Below, piece after piece: positions 26,294-34,786 of a DNA stretch of 64,000 bases. Below the pieces are notes generated by a model, which was given only the letters and a program-made list of their open reading frames with translations, had not been told where the DNA came from and ran no database searches. A program made the translations under genes and the position numbers. The stretch comes from JACPNO01 sp963825405 (GTDB lineage: Bacteria; Acidobacteriota; Terriglobia; Bryobacterales; Bryobacteraceae): positions 1,178,001 to 1,242,000 of the forward strand of contig CAWGTB010000003.1 in the NCBI GenBank assembly GCA_963825405.1. Reading direction: 5' to 3'. The first letter of the stretch is position 1; each line of letters opens with the position of its first letter.

Positions 26294-28147
26294 CTACGGA
26301 GCGAGCGCGATATCCACCTGATCGTGGAAGCTCACCGGCGTGCGAATGGCCAGCGGGTAAATGCCCGGCGTGGTCACGGGCAGGGTGCTGGGTATGGTTG
26401 CGGTGATTTGGTAAACGCCGGGCACACCGGGCGCGAGCCCGGCAAAAGTAACTACTGCCAGTTGGCCATCGATAATCACGTCCGTCTGAGTGGTCGCCGT
26501 GCTCGATGGACTCGACCCGCCGGCGGCGCCGTCGGCAACGGGCGGTGAAACTGCGCCTAAACCAGTCAGAAAAATGTAAACCGTTTCGCCCAGGCGGGCC
26601 GGGTTGCCGGCATCTACCACCGACAGATTCGCGTGCAGGATTGCGCCTTCGCCCACGCCGTTTTCGTTCAGCGAGAAAACACCCGGCGTCGCCGCCGCAA
26701 CCGGCACGACGATGGCGTTGGACGTCGTGCGGTTATTGTTGACGGTGATGGTAGCGGTGGCCTCGACGGTGCCGTACGGAACCAGAGCGTTGATTTGCGT
26801 GGCGCTGACGTAACTTACCGGGGCCAGTCGATTGTTGATCAAAACCTGCACGCCCGCCAGGCCCGCTGTTGACGGCGCGATAGTGGCGTGCGGTGCCGGC
26901 GCGAGGCCCGTGCCATAAAGCGTGATGAATTCTCCGGGTGAAATCGGGGCGCCGGGCGGGGCGAAACTACCGCCGTTAAGCACTCCCTGCGGATTCAGGA
27001 ACACGCCCGGCCCGCTCACATCGGGAATGCGCACGCCCAGAAAAACTTCGTACGCCGTGGGATCGTCGATGCTCACGGCGGCGCCCACGAACGCTGCACC
27101 TGCCGCGCCCACCGCCACCTGCGTCAGGTCGGCCGCGCCCGAGCCATCCGCAACCAGTCCGTAGTCGTTCACGCCGGTGAAATCGTAGCTGAGCGGCTCC
27201 AATTGATGGACGCGCCGGCTGAACGTGATTTTGCTGAGCGGGCTGATGGCGTTGGTCGATCCTGCGTAGGCGCTGGCGACGCCGCCGGCTTCGAAACGCA
27301 GGCCCGCGCCCCAGAATTTACCGGTCCAACTGGCGTCGGTTGCGCCTGCCGGAAGAGCCTTCACGCCGATGAGGATGTCGTGCACGCCGGGATCTCTCGA
27401 TCCGCCCAGAATCGCGCTGCTCCGCGAGGACAGATACAGCGTCTTGTTGCCATTCAGCAAAGCCGCCGCGCCCGCGGGTGTGGGAAAAATCGCAAAGCCG
27501 CTGCCGTCATTGGCAATCGAATAGGTAGCACCGGTAACGGCCTGGGTGAAGGGATTGCCGCTTGACGCACTCACCGAATGCCCATAAACGCTGATGCCGG
27601 CGAAGGCTCCCTGGGCGTTGGGTTGAAGTTGGAAGAAACCGCCATGCAGCGTGGCGGATGACGCCGCCGGAAATTCCAGGCTGACGGTAAAGTAATCGTC
27701 CTTGAGAGTCGCGTTGGACGTGGCCGAGATAGGAGCCGGGACCGCAGCGAACAGGTCGAACGTGTTATCGGAGGATTCGGTTGTGGCTCCGATCAGCATG
27801 CCCTCACCGGCCGATAACATGCCAAAACGCGCGTTGATATTCTGCGCAGGACGCTGCGGATTGGTCAGCGTGACCAGTCCAGCCGGAGTGACAGAGTACG
27901 TACCATTTCCGCTGAGAGGCGCGAGCGCCGCCGTGCCGACCGTTTGCTCGCCGGAAAAAGAATAAGCGCCGGCTCCATCGAACGTAATGGAGGCGGAAAG
28001 GCTGCGAATATCCGTAATATTTTCCGCGGTATCGGTGGAAATAGAAAGATGCCGCAGATAATATTTGCCGGTGAGCGTGTTGTTGCCGAGCGTCTGCGCC
28101 ATGGCGGCTCCCGCCAGCAATAAACCAATGCCGCAGACAACTCTCAT
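26294..28147 (-). CDS. Secreted protein with TIGR03437 (Solibacter-type) C-terminal domain
   Basis: 617 residues with signal peptide RVVCGIGLLLAGAAMAQ. The first about 390 residues are beta-rich and repetitive (DGAGAYSFSGEQTVG, GNGTYSVTPAGLVTL), suggesting a secreted beta-sandwich or solenoid. The final about 220 residues match the TIGR03437 pattern: FAPPGAPISPGEFITLYGTG, then VLINNRLAPVSYVSATQINA, ATPGVFSLNENGVGEGAILH and ETVYIFLTGLGAVSPPV. Function unknown. The domain is a hallmark of Solibacter-like genomes and occurs twice more in this window. Confidence 0.83.
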   Translation of the reverse strand: MRVVCGIGLLLAGAAMAQTLGNNTLTGKYYLRHLSISTDTAENITDIRSLSASITFDGAGAYSFSGEQTVGTAALAPLSGNGTYSVTPAGLVTLTNPQRPAQNINARFGMLSAGEGMLIGATTESSDNTFDLFAAVPAPISATSNATLKDDYFTVSLEFPAASSATLHGGFFQLQPNAQGAFAGISVYGHSVSASSGNPFTQAVTGATYSIANDGSGFAIFPTPAGAAALLNGNKTLYLSSRSSAILGGSRDPGVHDILIGVKALPAGATDASWTGKFWGAGLRFEAGGVASAYAGSTNAISPLSKITFSRRVHQLEPLSYDFTGVNDYGLVADGSGAADLTQVAVGAAGAAFVGAAVSIDDPTAYEVFLGVRIPDVSGPGVFLNPQGVLNGGSFAPPGAPISPGEFITLYGTGLAPAPHATIAPSTAGLAGVQVLINNRLAPVSYVSATQINALVPYGTVEATATITVNNNRTTSNAIVVPVAAATPGVFSLNENGVGEGAILHANLSVVDAGNPARLGETVYIFLTGLGAVSPPVADGAAGGSSPSSTATTQTDVIIDGQLAVVTFAGLAPGVPGVYQITATIPSTLPVTTPGIYPLAIRTPVSFHDQVDIALAP

Positions 28148-28225
28148 TCGGTCATTCTAGCGGATATGACGGCACGTTCCGTTACCGATGTGGCGTGTTA
28201 CCATATTCCCGTTGCGTGAGCGAGA

Positions 28226-28531
28226 GTGGACAAGCGCATTCGTGAAAAACTGAAACAGCGCCTGCAGGGATTCGAATACCGCCAGCGCGATCGCGAGCAG
28301 CAGCGGTCGGCCCGGCAGCGCGGTTATCGCATCGCCAACATGATGCGGGAGCAGGGAACGCTGAACGGCGCGCGCAAATATCTGGAGTTGAAAGGCGTGG
28401 CGTATCATCAGTCGGCCGACCCGCGAACCGGGCGCGTCACGCTGACGGTTCCGGGCCAGGTCAGCTTTGCTTATGGACCCGATGGCAGATTCGTCTCGAG
28501 CGGGCCGGCCTCGGCCAGCGCCAACGATTGA
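28226..28531 (+). CDS. Hypothetical basic protein (101 aa)
   Basis: 101 residues from a GTG at 28226. The N-terminal half is very rich in Arg, Gln and Lys (KRIREKLKQRLQGFEYRQRD) and likely one long helix. The second half is short-strand and Gly/Pro-rich (RTGRVTLTVPGQVSFAYGP). No signal peptide. It precedes the serine hydrolase by 22 bases on the same strand and could be cotranscribed. No family is recognised. Codon use matches neighbouring genes, so it is probably real. Confidence 0.5.
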   Translation: MDKRIREKLKQRLQGFEYRQRDREQQRSARQRGYRIANMMREQGTLNGARKYLELKGVAYHQSADPRTGRVTLTVPGQVSFAYGPDGRFVSSGPASASAND

Positions 28532-28553
28532 CTCAAACCGGCTCAAATCAATC

Positions 28554-29609
28554 ATGAAAATTCTCTTCGTATTGCTTGTGGTTTTATGCGCCGCGGTGAG
28601 CGGCCGTGCAGAAGATAAATCCGCGCGGGTGGATGAATTATTTCGCGACTATACGGGGGCAGCCGTGCCCGGCGCGAGCGTGATCATCATCCAAGACGGC
28701 AAAGTCTTGCACAAAAAAGCCTACGGCATGGCTGATCTGGAAGCGCACGTTGCGGCCACGACGGCCACCAATTATAGGCTGGCCTCGTTCACCAAACAGT
28801 TCACCGCGATGTGCATTATGATGCTGGCGGAGCGCAAAAAGCTGTCGCTTGACGAACCGCTGCCGGCATTTGTCCCGGATTTTCCCGCCTACGGCAAGCA
28901 GATCACCGTGCGCCATTTGCTGACGCACACGTCAGGCCTGCTGGACTATGAGGATTTGATGCCGGCCGATAGCAAGGTGCCGATCCTGGATAAGGGCGCG
29001 CTCGAACTGCTGAAGAAGCAGGATAAAACGAACTTTCCGCCCGGCTCGGAATTTCGCTACAGCAATAGCGGCTTTGTGGTGCTGGCGCTGATTGTCGAGG
29101 CTCGCAGCGGCATGACCTTCGCTCAGTTTCTAAAGAAAAACATTTTCGATCCGCTGGGTATGGCCAAGACCGTGGCTTTCGAAAATGGTATCTCAACTGT
29201 GAGCAATCGCGCCTACGGTTACACCCAACGCGATAAAGGCTACGAACGCACCGACCAGAGCATGACTAGTTCCACGCTGGGCGACGGCGGCATCTACACT
29301 TCCGTCAATGATCTTTTCCACTGGGATCAGGCGCTCTACACTACAAAACTTGTGAAGCGCGAATCGCTGGAACAGGCCTGGACGCCCTTCACGCTGACCA
29401 ACGGCAAGCGCACCGAATATGGTTTTGGCTGGTTTGTGAAGGATTACCGCGGCCTGCATACCGTGCAGCACGATGGTTCGACTATCGGTTTTCGGACTGC
29501 TATTCTGCGCGTGCCCGAACGCAAATTCACAGCGATTGTGCTGGTGAATCGCAATGAAGGCAAGCCTGGCGAGATAGCACAGAAGATCGTGGATTTGTAT
29601 TTGTTTTGA
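28554..29609 (+). CDS. Beta-lactamase-fold serine hydrolase (class C/DD-peptidase-like), secreted
   Basis: 351 residues from the ATG at 28554, which gives a signal peptide (ILFVLLVVLCAAVSGRA); the longer upstream frame adds an unlikely extension. The SxxK nucleophile is ASFTK (Ser78, Lys81) and the second motif is YSN (169-171). HTVQHDGSTIGF supplies the third-motif His-Xaa-Gly element. Relatives include esterases, D-aminopeptidases and class C beta-lactamases, and the exact substrate cannot be told. It is convergent with the acyl-CoA dehydrogenase gene, whose apparent end overlaps it by 83 bases. Confidence 0.9.
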   Translation: MKILFVLLVVLCAAVSGRAEDKSARVDELFRDYTGAAVPGASVIIIQDGKVLHKKAYGMADLEAHVAATTATNYRLASFTKQFTAMCIMMLAERKKLSLDEPLPAFVPDFPAYGKQITVRHLLTHTSGLLDYEDLMPADSKVPILDKGALELLKKQDKTNFPPGSEFRYSNSGFVVLALIVEARSGMTFAQFLKKNIFDPLGMAKTVAFENGISTVSNRAYGYTQRDKGYERTDQSMTSSTLGDGGIYTSVNDLFHWDQALYTTKLVKRESLEQAWTPFTLTNGKRTEYGFGWFVKDYRGLHTVQHDGSTIGFRTAILRVPERKFTAIVLVNRNEGKPGEIAQKIVDLYLF

Positions 29610-31410
29610 GAAGGGCGGGTTTGAAACCCGCCCCTACAACACGATAGTAGCGTTCGCTCTCGATCAGACGGCCTGCAATGCGGCGACGCAGAGCGATTGA
29701 ATCCACCGGCTCGAACTTGGTGAAACGACGCAGCGCCAGCAGGTTGGTGCGTAGAGCGTCGCCTTCGGAACACGCCGCCAGCACGGTCCGCGCGTTGTTT
29801 TCGATCTGCGCAATAGAATCGCGAAGCAGTACCGCGGTCATGTCCGCTGCTTGCGCTCCTTTGCCTTGCGCCGCGAGTTTCTGCGTGCGCAGATACGCGG
29901 ACTCCATCGCGAAAACATCCATGATCACGTCCGTGATGCCGGCCAGGATCTCCTGCTGCTTCTCGATTTCGGCCAAATATTTCTGATACGCCACGCCCAT
30001 CAGCAGCAGCGCGATTTTCTTCGCATTCTTGACCAACCGAGCGTCTTCGCCTGAGCCGTTGACGGCGCTTGGACCGCTGAGCAGCTCCGCCATGACACCC
30101 TGCGCGGCCTGCACCAGGCCAAGTTGTCCGCGCGCCGCGCGTTTCAGCAGCATGCCGGTAATCAACATGCGATTGATCTCGTTGGTTCCCTCGAAAATCC
30201 GGTTGATGCGCGAATCGCGATAGGCGCGCTCGACGGCGTAATCCTGGTGATAGCCGTAGCCGCCGTGAATTTGCACGCCTTCGTCCACCACATAATCCAG
30301 AACTTCCGACGCGTAGACCTTGATGATCGAGCACTCGGCCGCGTATTCCTCGACCGCTTTGAGCATGGTCGCGGGCGCATCCGGCGCGTCCCAGGAGAAT
30401 CCTTCCAACTGCGATTCAATCTGCCCGACGACGCGATAGGTCATGCTCTCGGCGGCGTAAATGCGGATCGCCATCTCGGCCAGCTTGTGTTGAATCATGC
30501 CGAAATGCGAAATGGTTGTGCCAAACGCTTTCCGCTCTTTGGCGTACTTGATGGAAATCGCCAGCACGTTTTTGGATCCGCCGACGGCAAACGGTCCGAG
30601 CTTGAGGCGGCCTATATTCAGGATGTTGAATGCGATGATGTGGCCGCGCCCGATCTCGCCAAGCACGTTCTCCACCGGCACGCGGACGTTATCCAGATAG
30701 ATGGCGCAGGTCGAGCTGCCCTTGATGCCCATCTTCTTTTCTTCGGCGCCGGAAGTGACGCCGCCAAAAGCGCGCTCCACCAGAAATGCCGTGAATTTCT
30801 CGCCGCCGACTTTGGCGAAGACGGTGAACAGGTCCGCCGCGCCGCCGTTGGTAATCCACATTTTCTGCCCGTTCAGAATGTAATGCGTGCCCTCGGGATT
30901 GAGGTCGGCGCGTGTTTTGGCGGCCAGCGCGTCGGAGCCGGCATGCGGCTCGCTCAGGCAATAGGCGGCGACCAATTCCGCTTTGGCGAGGCGCGGCAGG
31001 TAGCGCTGCTTCTGATCCTCCGTGCCAAAGAACAGCACGGGCAGTGTGCCGATGCCGCTATGCGCGCCGTGCCAGCCGGCGTAGGAACCGTCGCGCGCGA
31101 GCTGCTCGGCCACTACCACGGAAGAAGCTAGATCCATTTCCATGCCGCCGAATTTCTCCGGGATGGTGATTGCGGTCAGGCCAATTTCACCTGACTTGCG
31201 CAGAATGGAGACGGCCAGGCCGGGCTTCTGATGCTGGATGTCTTCGAGGTTTGGCTCGACTTCCTTTTTCCAGAACTCTTCAGCGGCGCGGGCGATGGCG
31301 CGATGCTCATCGGTGAGATCTTCAGGCGTGAAGATTTCAGCGGGCGAGCGCTCTTCAATCAGGAACCCGCCTCCTTTGGTCTTCGGTACCGTAGCTGTTC
31401 CTGCCGCCAT
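29527..31410 (-). CDS. Acyl-CoA dehydrogenase, large form, with an odd C-terminal tail
   Basis: 627 residues as read. ACAD motifs: AAYCLSEPHAGSDALAAKTR (FAD/substrate loop), KMWITNGGAADLF, GIKGSSTCAIYLDNVRVP, HGGYGYHQDYAVERAYRD, and IFEGTNEINRML with the catalytic-base glutamate region. An additional helical C-terminal domain (about residues 440-590) marks the roughly 600-residue bacterial type. The last 35 or so residues (after SERYYRV) are translated from a REP palindrome at 29613-29633 and then from the antisense of the serine hydrolase gene. They are therefore not native family sequence. The thiolase lies 15 bases upstream on the same strand, so both probably serve fatty-acid beta-oxidation. 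Confidence 0.93.
   Translation of the reverse strand: MAAGTATVPKTKGGGFLIEERSPAEIFTPEDLTDEHRAIARAAEEFWKKEVEPNLEDIQHQKPGLAVSILRKSGEIGLTAITIPEKFGGMEMDLASSVVVAEQLARDGSYAGWHGAHSGIGTLPVLFFGTEDQKQRYLPRLAKAELVAAYCLSEPHAGSDALAAKTRADLNPEGTHYILNGQKMWITNGGAADLFTVFAKVGGEKFTAFLVERAFGGVTSGAEEKKMGIKGSSTCAIYLDNVRVPVENVLGEIGRGHIIAFNILNIGRLKLGPFAVGGSKNVLAISIKYAKERKAFGTTISHFGMIQHKLAEMAIRIYAAESMTYRVVGQIESQLEGFSWDAPDAPATMLKAVEEYAAECSIIKVYASEVLDYVVDEGVQIHGGYGYHQDYAVERAYRDSRINRIFEGTNEINRMLITGMLLKRAARGQLGLVQAAQGVMAELLSGPSAVNGSGEDARLVKNAKKIALLLMGVAYQKYLAEIEKQQEILAGITDVIMDVFAMESAYLRTQKLAAQGKGAQAADMTAVLLRDSIAQIENNARTVLAACSEGDALRTNLLALRRFTKFEPVDSIALRRRIAGRLIESERYYRVVGAGFKPALLKTNTNPRSSVLSRQACLHCDSPAQSL
29613..29633. terminator. 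REP-like palindrome acting as a convergent gene end
   Basis: GGGCGGGTTT-G-AAACCCGCCC is a perfect 10-bp inverted repeat with one central base, followed by CCTAC. I recognise the unit as a common short intergenic palindrome in GC-rich genomes. It lies just after the serine hydrolase stop and can end that transcript. On the other strand it falls inside the apparent C-terminal tail of the acyl-CoA dehydrogenase frame. Confidence 0.6.
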
Positions 31411-31425
31411 GATGACGCCTCCGAG

Positions 31426-32604
31426 CTATTGAATTCTTTCCAAAATCCCCGCCGCGCCCTGACCGCCGCCGACGCACATCGTGACCATCCCGTAGCGCGC
31501 GTTGCGGCGCTGCATTTCCCGCAGAATCGTGGCGACCAGTTTCGCGCCCGTGCAGCCCAGCGGGTGGCCGAGCGCGATGGCCCCGCCGTTCACGTTCACT
31601 TTTTCCGGATCGATCCCAGCGCGGCGAATCACCGCCAGCGCCTGCACGGCAAAAGCCTCGTTCAACTCGATGACGTCGATGTCTTCGAGCTTGAGACCCG
31701 CCATGGCCAACGCTTTCGGGATCGCGACCACGGGCCCGATACCCATGATTTCCGGCGGCACGCCGCCCGCCGCGAAGCTGACGAATCGGGCCATGGGCTT
31801 CAAGCCCAGCTCGCGCGCTTTCGATTCCGACATCACCAGCGCAACGGCAGCGCCATCGCTGGTCTGCGAGGAATTGCCCGCCGTCACGGTGCCGGCTGCA
31901 TGGAACACCGCCTTCAGCTTAGCGAGGCCTTCGAGCGACGTGTCCGCGCGTGGCCCTTCGTCCTTGGCGAAAATGCTTTTGGCGACTTTGGGCGAGGCGC
32001 CGTTGAGCGTTACGGTGGTCACTTCGACGGGCACGATTTCATCGGTGAACTTGCCCTCAGCCTGCGCCCGCAGCGCGTTTTGATGGCTGCGCAGAGAAAA
32101 TACGTCCTGCTCTTCTCGCGAGATTCCGTATTTCCGCTGCAACTCTTCCGCGGTCAATCCCATGTTCATGTAAATTTCCGGACGATGATCCACGAACCAG
32201 GGATTGGGAGCCAGCTTGTTGCCGCCGCGCGGAATCAGGCTCATTGATTCGCTGCCTCCGGCCAAAATAATATTTGCCCCGCCGGCGCGAATGCGGTCCG
32301 CCGCCATGGCGATGGACTGCAGGCCCGAACTGCAGAATCGGTTGATGGTGACACCGGGCACGATGTCGGGCAGGCCCGCGCGCAGAGCAGCGGTGCGCGC
32401 CATATTATTGCCGGACTCAGCCTCCGGCATGGCGCAGCCGAGAATCACGTCGTCGACCTCGTCGGCGGGAACCTGCGGATATTTGTCCAATAAGCGGCGC
32501 ATGACAGCGGCGGCTAAATCGTCGGGCAGGGAAGTGCGCAGCGTGCCGCGCGGGGCTTTGCCCACGGCGGTACGCAAACAATCCACGATCACAGCTTCAG
32601 GCAT
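31426..32604 (-). CDS. Acetyl-CoA C-acyltransferase (thiolase)
   Basis: 392 residues, full length for a thiolase. The active-site nucleophile is Cys91 in NRFCSSGLQ. The C-terminal motifs GGAIALGHPLGCTGAKL (His) and CVGGGQGAAG (second Cys) complete the set. It performs the thiolytic step of beta-oxidation or the reverse condensation. The partner acyl-CoA dehydrogenase follows 15 bases downstream on the same strand. A 3-hydroxyacyl-CoA dehydrogenase/FadB gene, common beside this pair, is absent here. The DhnA-like aldolase ends 27 bases upstream, so a three-gene transcript is possible. Confidence 0.95.
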   Translation of the reverse strand: MPEAVIVDCLRTAVGKAPRGTLRTSLPDDLAAAVMRRLLDKYPQVPADEVDDVILGCAMPEAESGNNMARTAALRAGLPDIVPGVTINRFCSSGLQSIAMAADRIRAGGANIILAGGSESMSLIPRGGNKLAPNPWFVDHRPEIYMNMGLTAEELQRKYGISREEQDVFSLRSHQNALRAQAEGKFTDEIVPVEVTTVTLNGASPKVAKSIFAKDEGPRADTSLEGLAKLKAVFHAAGTVTAGNSSQTSDGAAVALVMSESKARELGLKPMARFVSFAAGGVPPEIMGIGPVVAIPKALAMAGLKLEDIDVIELNEAFAVQALAVIRRAGIDPEKVNVNGGAIALGHPLGCTGAKLVATILREMQRRNARYGMVTMCVGGGQGAAGILERIQ

Positions 32605-32631
32605 AGGGGCTACTACTATGGTAATCCGCGC

Positions 32632-33315
32632 TCAGGGCTGCGTCATTGCCAGCGCTTCTTTCACTGGCACCCCCTGATGGACCAGGGCGTGAATCCCTGC
32701 CAGCAAGGACTCGCCGCAAGGCTCGATCACGATGCCTTGCACACCGGCGTCCAGACATTGGCTGATAAGTTCCAGAAGCGCTGCGACGTTGGCATGGCGG
32801 CCCGGAGCCACCATCACTGGCCGGCCCGCCGTACGCACCAAATGGCGCAGCGCCGCGGCATCTCCCGCCGGATGAGTCTGGATGATGTCGGCGCCATATT
32901 CGGCGGCGATGTTCACTGCGGTTAACAAATCTTCGCCCACGATGTCGGCGATCACCGGCATACCCAGGCGCCGCGCCTCATCGGTCACGCGGCCAAGAAT
33001 TTCGAGGTCGTGTGGGTTGTGGGCATCCACGCGTAATGCCGTGGCTTCGGCGCCCAGTTCGAGCGCGCCCTGGACACTTATCAGCTGCGGGGTGCGCATA
33101 GAAGAACCGTTGAGGCGCAGAATGACAGCCAGCGCGGCAAGCTCGTCAACCACCTGTTCCAGAATCCCGGGCGACACCGCCACGCCATCCGCCCCTGCAC
33201 GGGCCAGCGCGCGCACCTGGGCCACGGGACCCTCGACGCCGTGATCCAAAGGCGCTATGAGCGCGCGTCCATTAGCGAACAGGCGCCGCATGCGCAGCGA
33301 TTTACCCAAAGGCAT
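32632..33315 (-). CDS. DhnA/FbaB-LsrF-type aldolase homologue lacking the Schiff-base lysine
   Basis: 227 residues, a short TIM barrel of the DhnA class I aldolase family. The start KSLRMRRLFANGRALIAPLD with PLDHG (residues 22-26) is diagnostic. At the site where LsrF/DhnA members carry the imine-forming Lys (GA-[D/Q]-IIKT), this protein reads GADIIQTHPAG, so residue 146 is Gln. The usual late GG-K and GRNIFQ segments are replaced by APGRHAN and EPCGESLLAG. It is probably not a class I aldolase in the normal sense and may bind a ligand or use another chemistry. It is divergent from the aldo/keto reductase, 21 bases apart. Confidence 0.78.
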   Translation of the reverse strand: MPLGKSLRMRRLFANGRALIAPLDHGVEGPVAQVRALARAGADGVAVSPGILEQVVDELAALAVILRLNGSSMRTPQLISVQGALELGAEATALRVDAHNPHDLEILGRVTDEARRLGMPVIADIVGEDLLTAVNIAAEYGADIIQTHPAGDAAALRHLVRTAGRPVMVAPGRHANVAALLELISQCLDAGVQGIVIEPCGESLLAGIHALVHQGVPVKEALAMTQP

Positions 33316-33320
33316 GTTCC

Positions 33321-33326
33321 TATAAT
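33321..33326 (+). promoter_or_regulatory. Consensus TATAAT -10 box in a 21-base divergent gap
   Basis: TATAAT occurs at 33321-33326, only 10 bases before the GTG start of the aldo/keto reductase, which suggests a nearly leaderless transcript. The same bases read ATTATA on the other strand, directly upstream of the aldolase start at 33315, so the site may serve both directions. No good -35 is evident at 17 bases. Confidence 0.4.
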
Positions 33327-33336
33327 AGGTGCTGAC

Positions 33337-34313
33337 GTGCGCTATCGAAAACTAGGCAAGGCCGGCTTCGCGGTGAGCGAAATCGGATGCGGAACGTGGG
33401 GCATGGGCGGGAACCTTTGGTTCGGCGGCAGCGATGCCGAATCGCTCGCCGCGCTACAACGCGCCTTCGAGTTGGGCGTTAACTTCATCGACACCGCGCT
33501 GGTCTATGGCGATGGCCATAGCGAGGAGCTGCTGGGACAGGCGCTGCCAAACGCCGGGCAGAAAGTGTACGTCGCCACCAAGGTTCCACCTAAAAACCGG
33601 CAGTGGCCCGCGCGTCCTGACGCGTTCCGCTCGAAGAGGTGTTTACCTACGACCACATTATCGAATCGACCGAGGAAAGTCTGCGCAACATGCGCATGGA
33701 AGCGGTCGACTTGCAGCAGCTCCACGTGTGGAACCCTGCGTGGCTGGACCGTGATGAATGGAAGCGCGCCTTGCAAGATTTGAAGCAATCAGGCAAAGCT
33801 AAAGCCGTTGGCGTCTCGGCGAACGACCATCAGCCGGATTCGGTGCTCGAACTGGTTGCCACCGGCCTCGTCGACACCGTGCAGGTAATCTACAACGTGT
33901 TCGATCAGGTGGCAGCGGAACGGCTCTTCCCGATTGCCGAACAACATGACGTGGGCGTCATTGCCCGCGTGCCTCTGGATGAAGGCAGTCTAACCGGGCA
34001 GATTCGCATCGACACGCAGTTCGACCCGCGCGATTTCCGCTCCCGCTACTTTCGCGGTGATCGCAAGCAGCAGGTTGTCGAGCGCGTGGACGCGCTCATC
34101 GGCGAGCTCGGCATTGACCGCAGCGCATTGCCGGAAATCGCGCTTCGCTTTTGCCTGTCGCATCCAGCGGTTGCGAGCGTAATTCCCGGCATGCGCGACC
34201 CACGCCATGTCGAGAGCAATGCTGAGGCGTCCGAAAAAGGGCCACTGTCCGCGGGGACCCTCGCTATCTTGCGGCGCCATGCATGGCCGCACAACTTCTA
34301 CGGACGCGAGTAA
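33337..34313 (+). CDS. Aldo/keto reductase, one frameshift
   Basis: About 325 residues from a GTG at 33337. The N-part VRYRKLGKAGFAVSEIGCGT is typical of the family, and NFIDTALVYGDGHSEELLGQ carries the catalytic Asp and Tyr. ATKVPPK gives the Lys. Near 33630 the frame changes: after RPDAF the sense continues PLEEVFTYDHIIESTEESLR, consistent with one missing C in a short C run. The NADPH-binding end has SHPAVASVIPGMRDPRHVES. The substrate is not apparent. The 3' end overlaps the convergent SRPBCC gene by 16 bases. Confidence 0.87.
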
Positions 34314-34786
34314 GACTCCGCCCGGCGCCGGACTAACTCTGTGCGGAGGCACGTCTCACCCTGCGCCATGGCCCAGCGATGGTTGGCGGAGAAAATCGGC
34401 TTGAACAGGAATGAAAGATAGCGGAGTAGCGGCTTGTCGGCGCGGATTTTCCAATCGTAGGTGATGTTGACGAAGCTGCCATCCTGCTCAAAGGTCCACT
34501 TGCCGGTTCCGTCGAAATCTCCCGAGGCTTCAATGGAAAAACCGTATGGATAGCGCGACTCCGTTTTGCGCAATCGCCATCTCAACGTGTACGGCAGCCA
34601 GCCTTTGGTATGAAGCTCAATCACCGCGGGCCGGCCGGCGCTCTCGGGTTCGACCTCGCGCACTTGCAAATACACGGACGGCCACCAGCGCGGCAGAGCT
34701 AGCGCATCGTCCAATAAATCGGCGACCTCTTCGACGTCGCCCTCCACGCGCCAATGCGTCATGAAGTGGTACTCGTTGCTTTGCAT
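34298..34786 (-). CDS. SRPBCC (START/polyketide cyclase-like) family protein
   Basis: 162 residues, no signal peptide. The N-terminus EYHFMTHWRVEGDVEEVADL is typical of SRPBCC polyketide-cyclase/coenzyme-Q-binding-like proteins, followed by PRWWPSVYLQVREVEP and a Trp-rich ligand cavity (GWLPYTLRWRLRKTE, GKWTFEQDGSFVNITYDWKI). These proteins bind hydrophobic ligands. Its ATG directly follows the amidohydrolase stop (TAAATG), so it is cotranslated. It is the last gene of the minus-strand run that begins at 43814. Confidence 0.82.
   Translation of the reverse strand: MQSNEYHFMTHWRVEGDVEEVADLLDDALALPRWWPSVYLQVREVEPESAGRPAVIELHTKGWLPYTLRWRLRKTESRYPYGFSIEASGDFDGTGKWTFEQDGSFVNITYDWKIRADKPLLRYLSFLFKPIFSANHRWAMAQGETCLRTELVRRRAESYSRP

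Noticed and set aside
30124..32247. Long frames opposite the acyl-CoA dehydrogenase and thiolase genes
   Set aside because: Same composition effect; translations have no recognisable motifs and the sense genes are certain.
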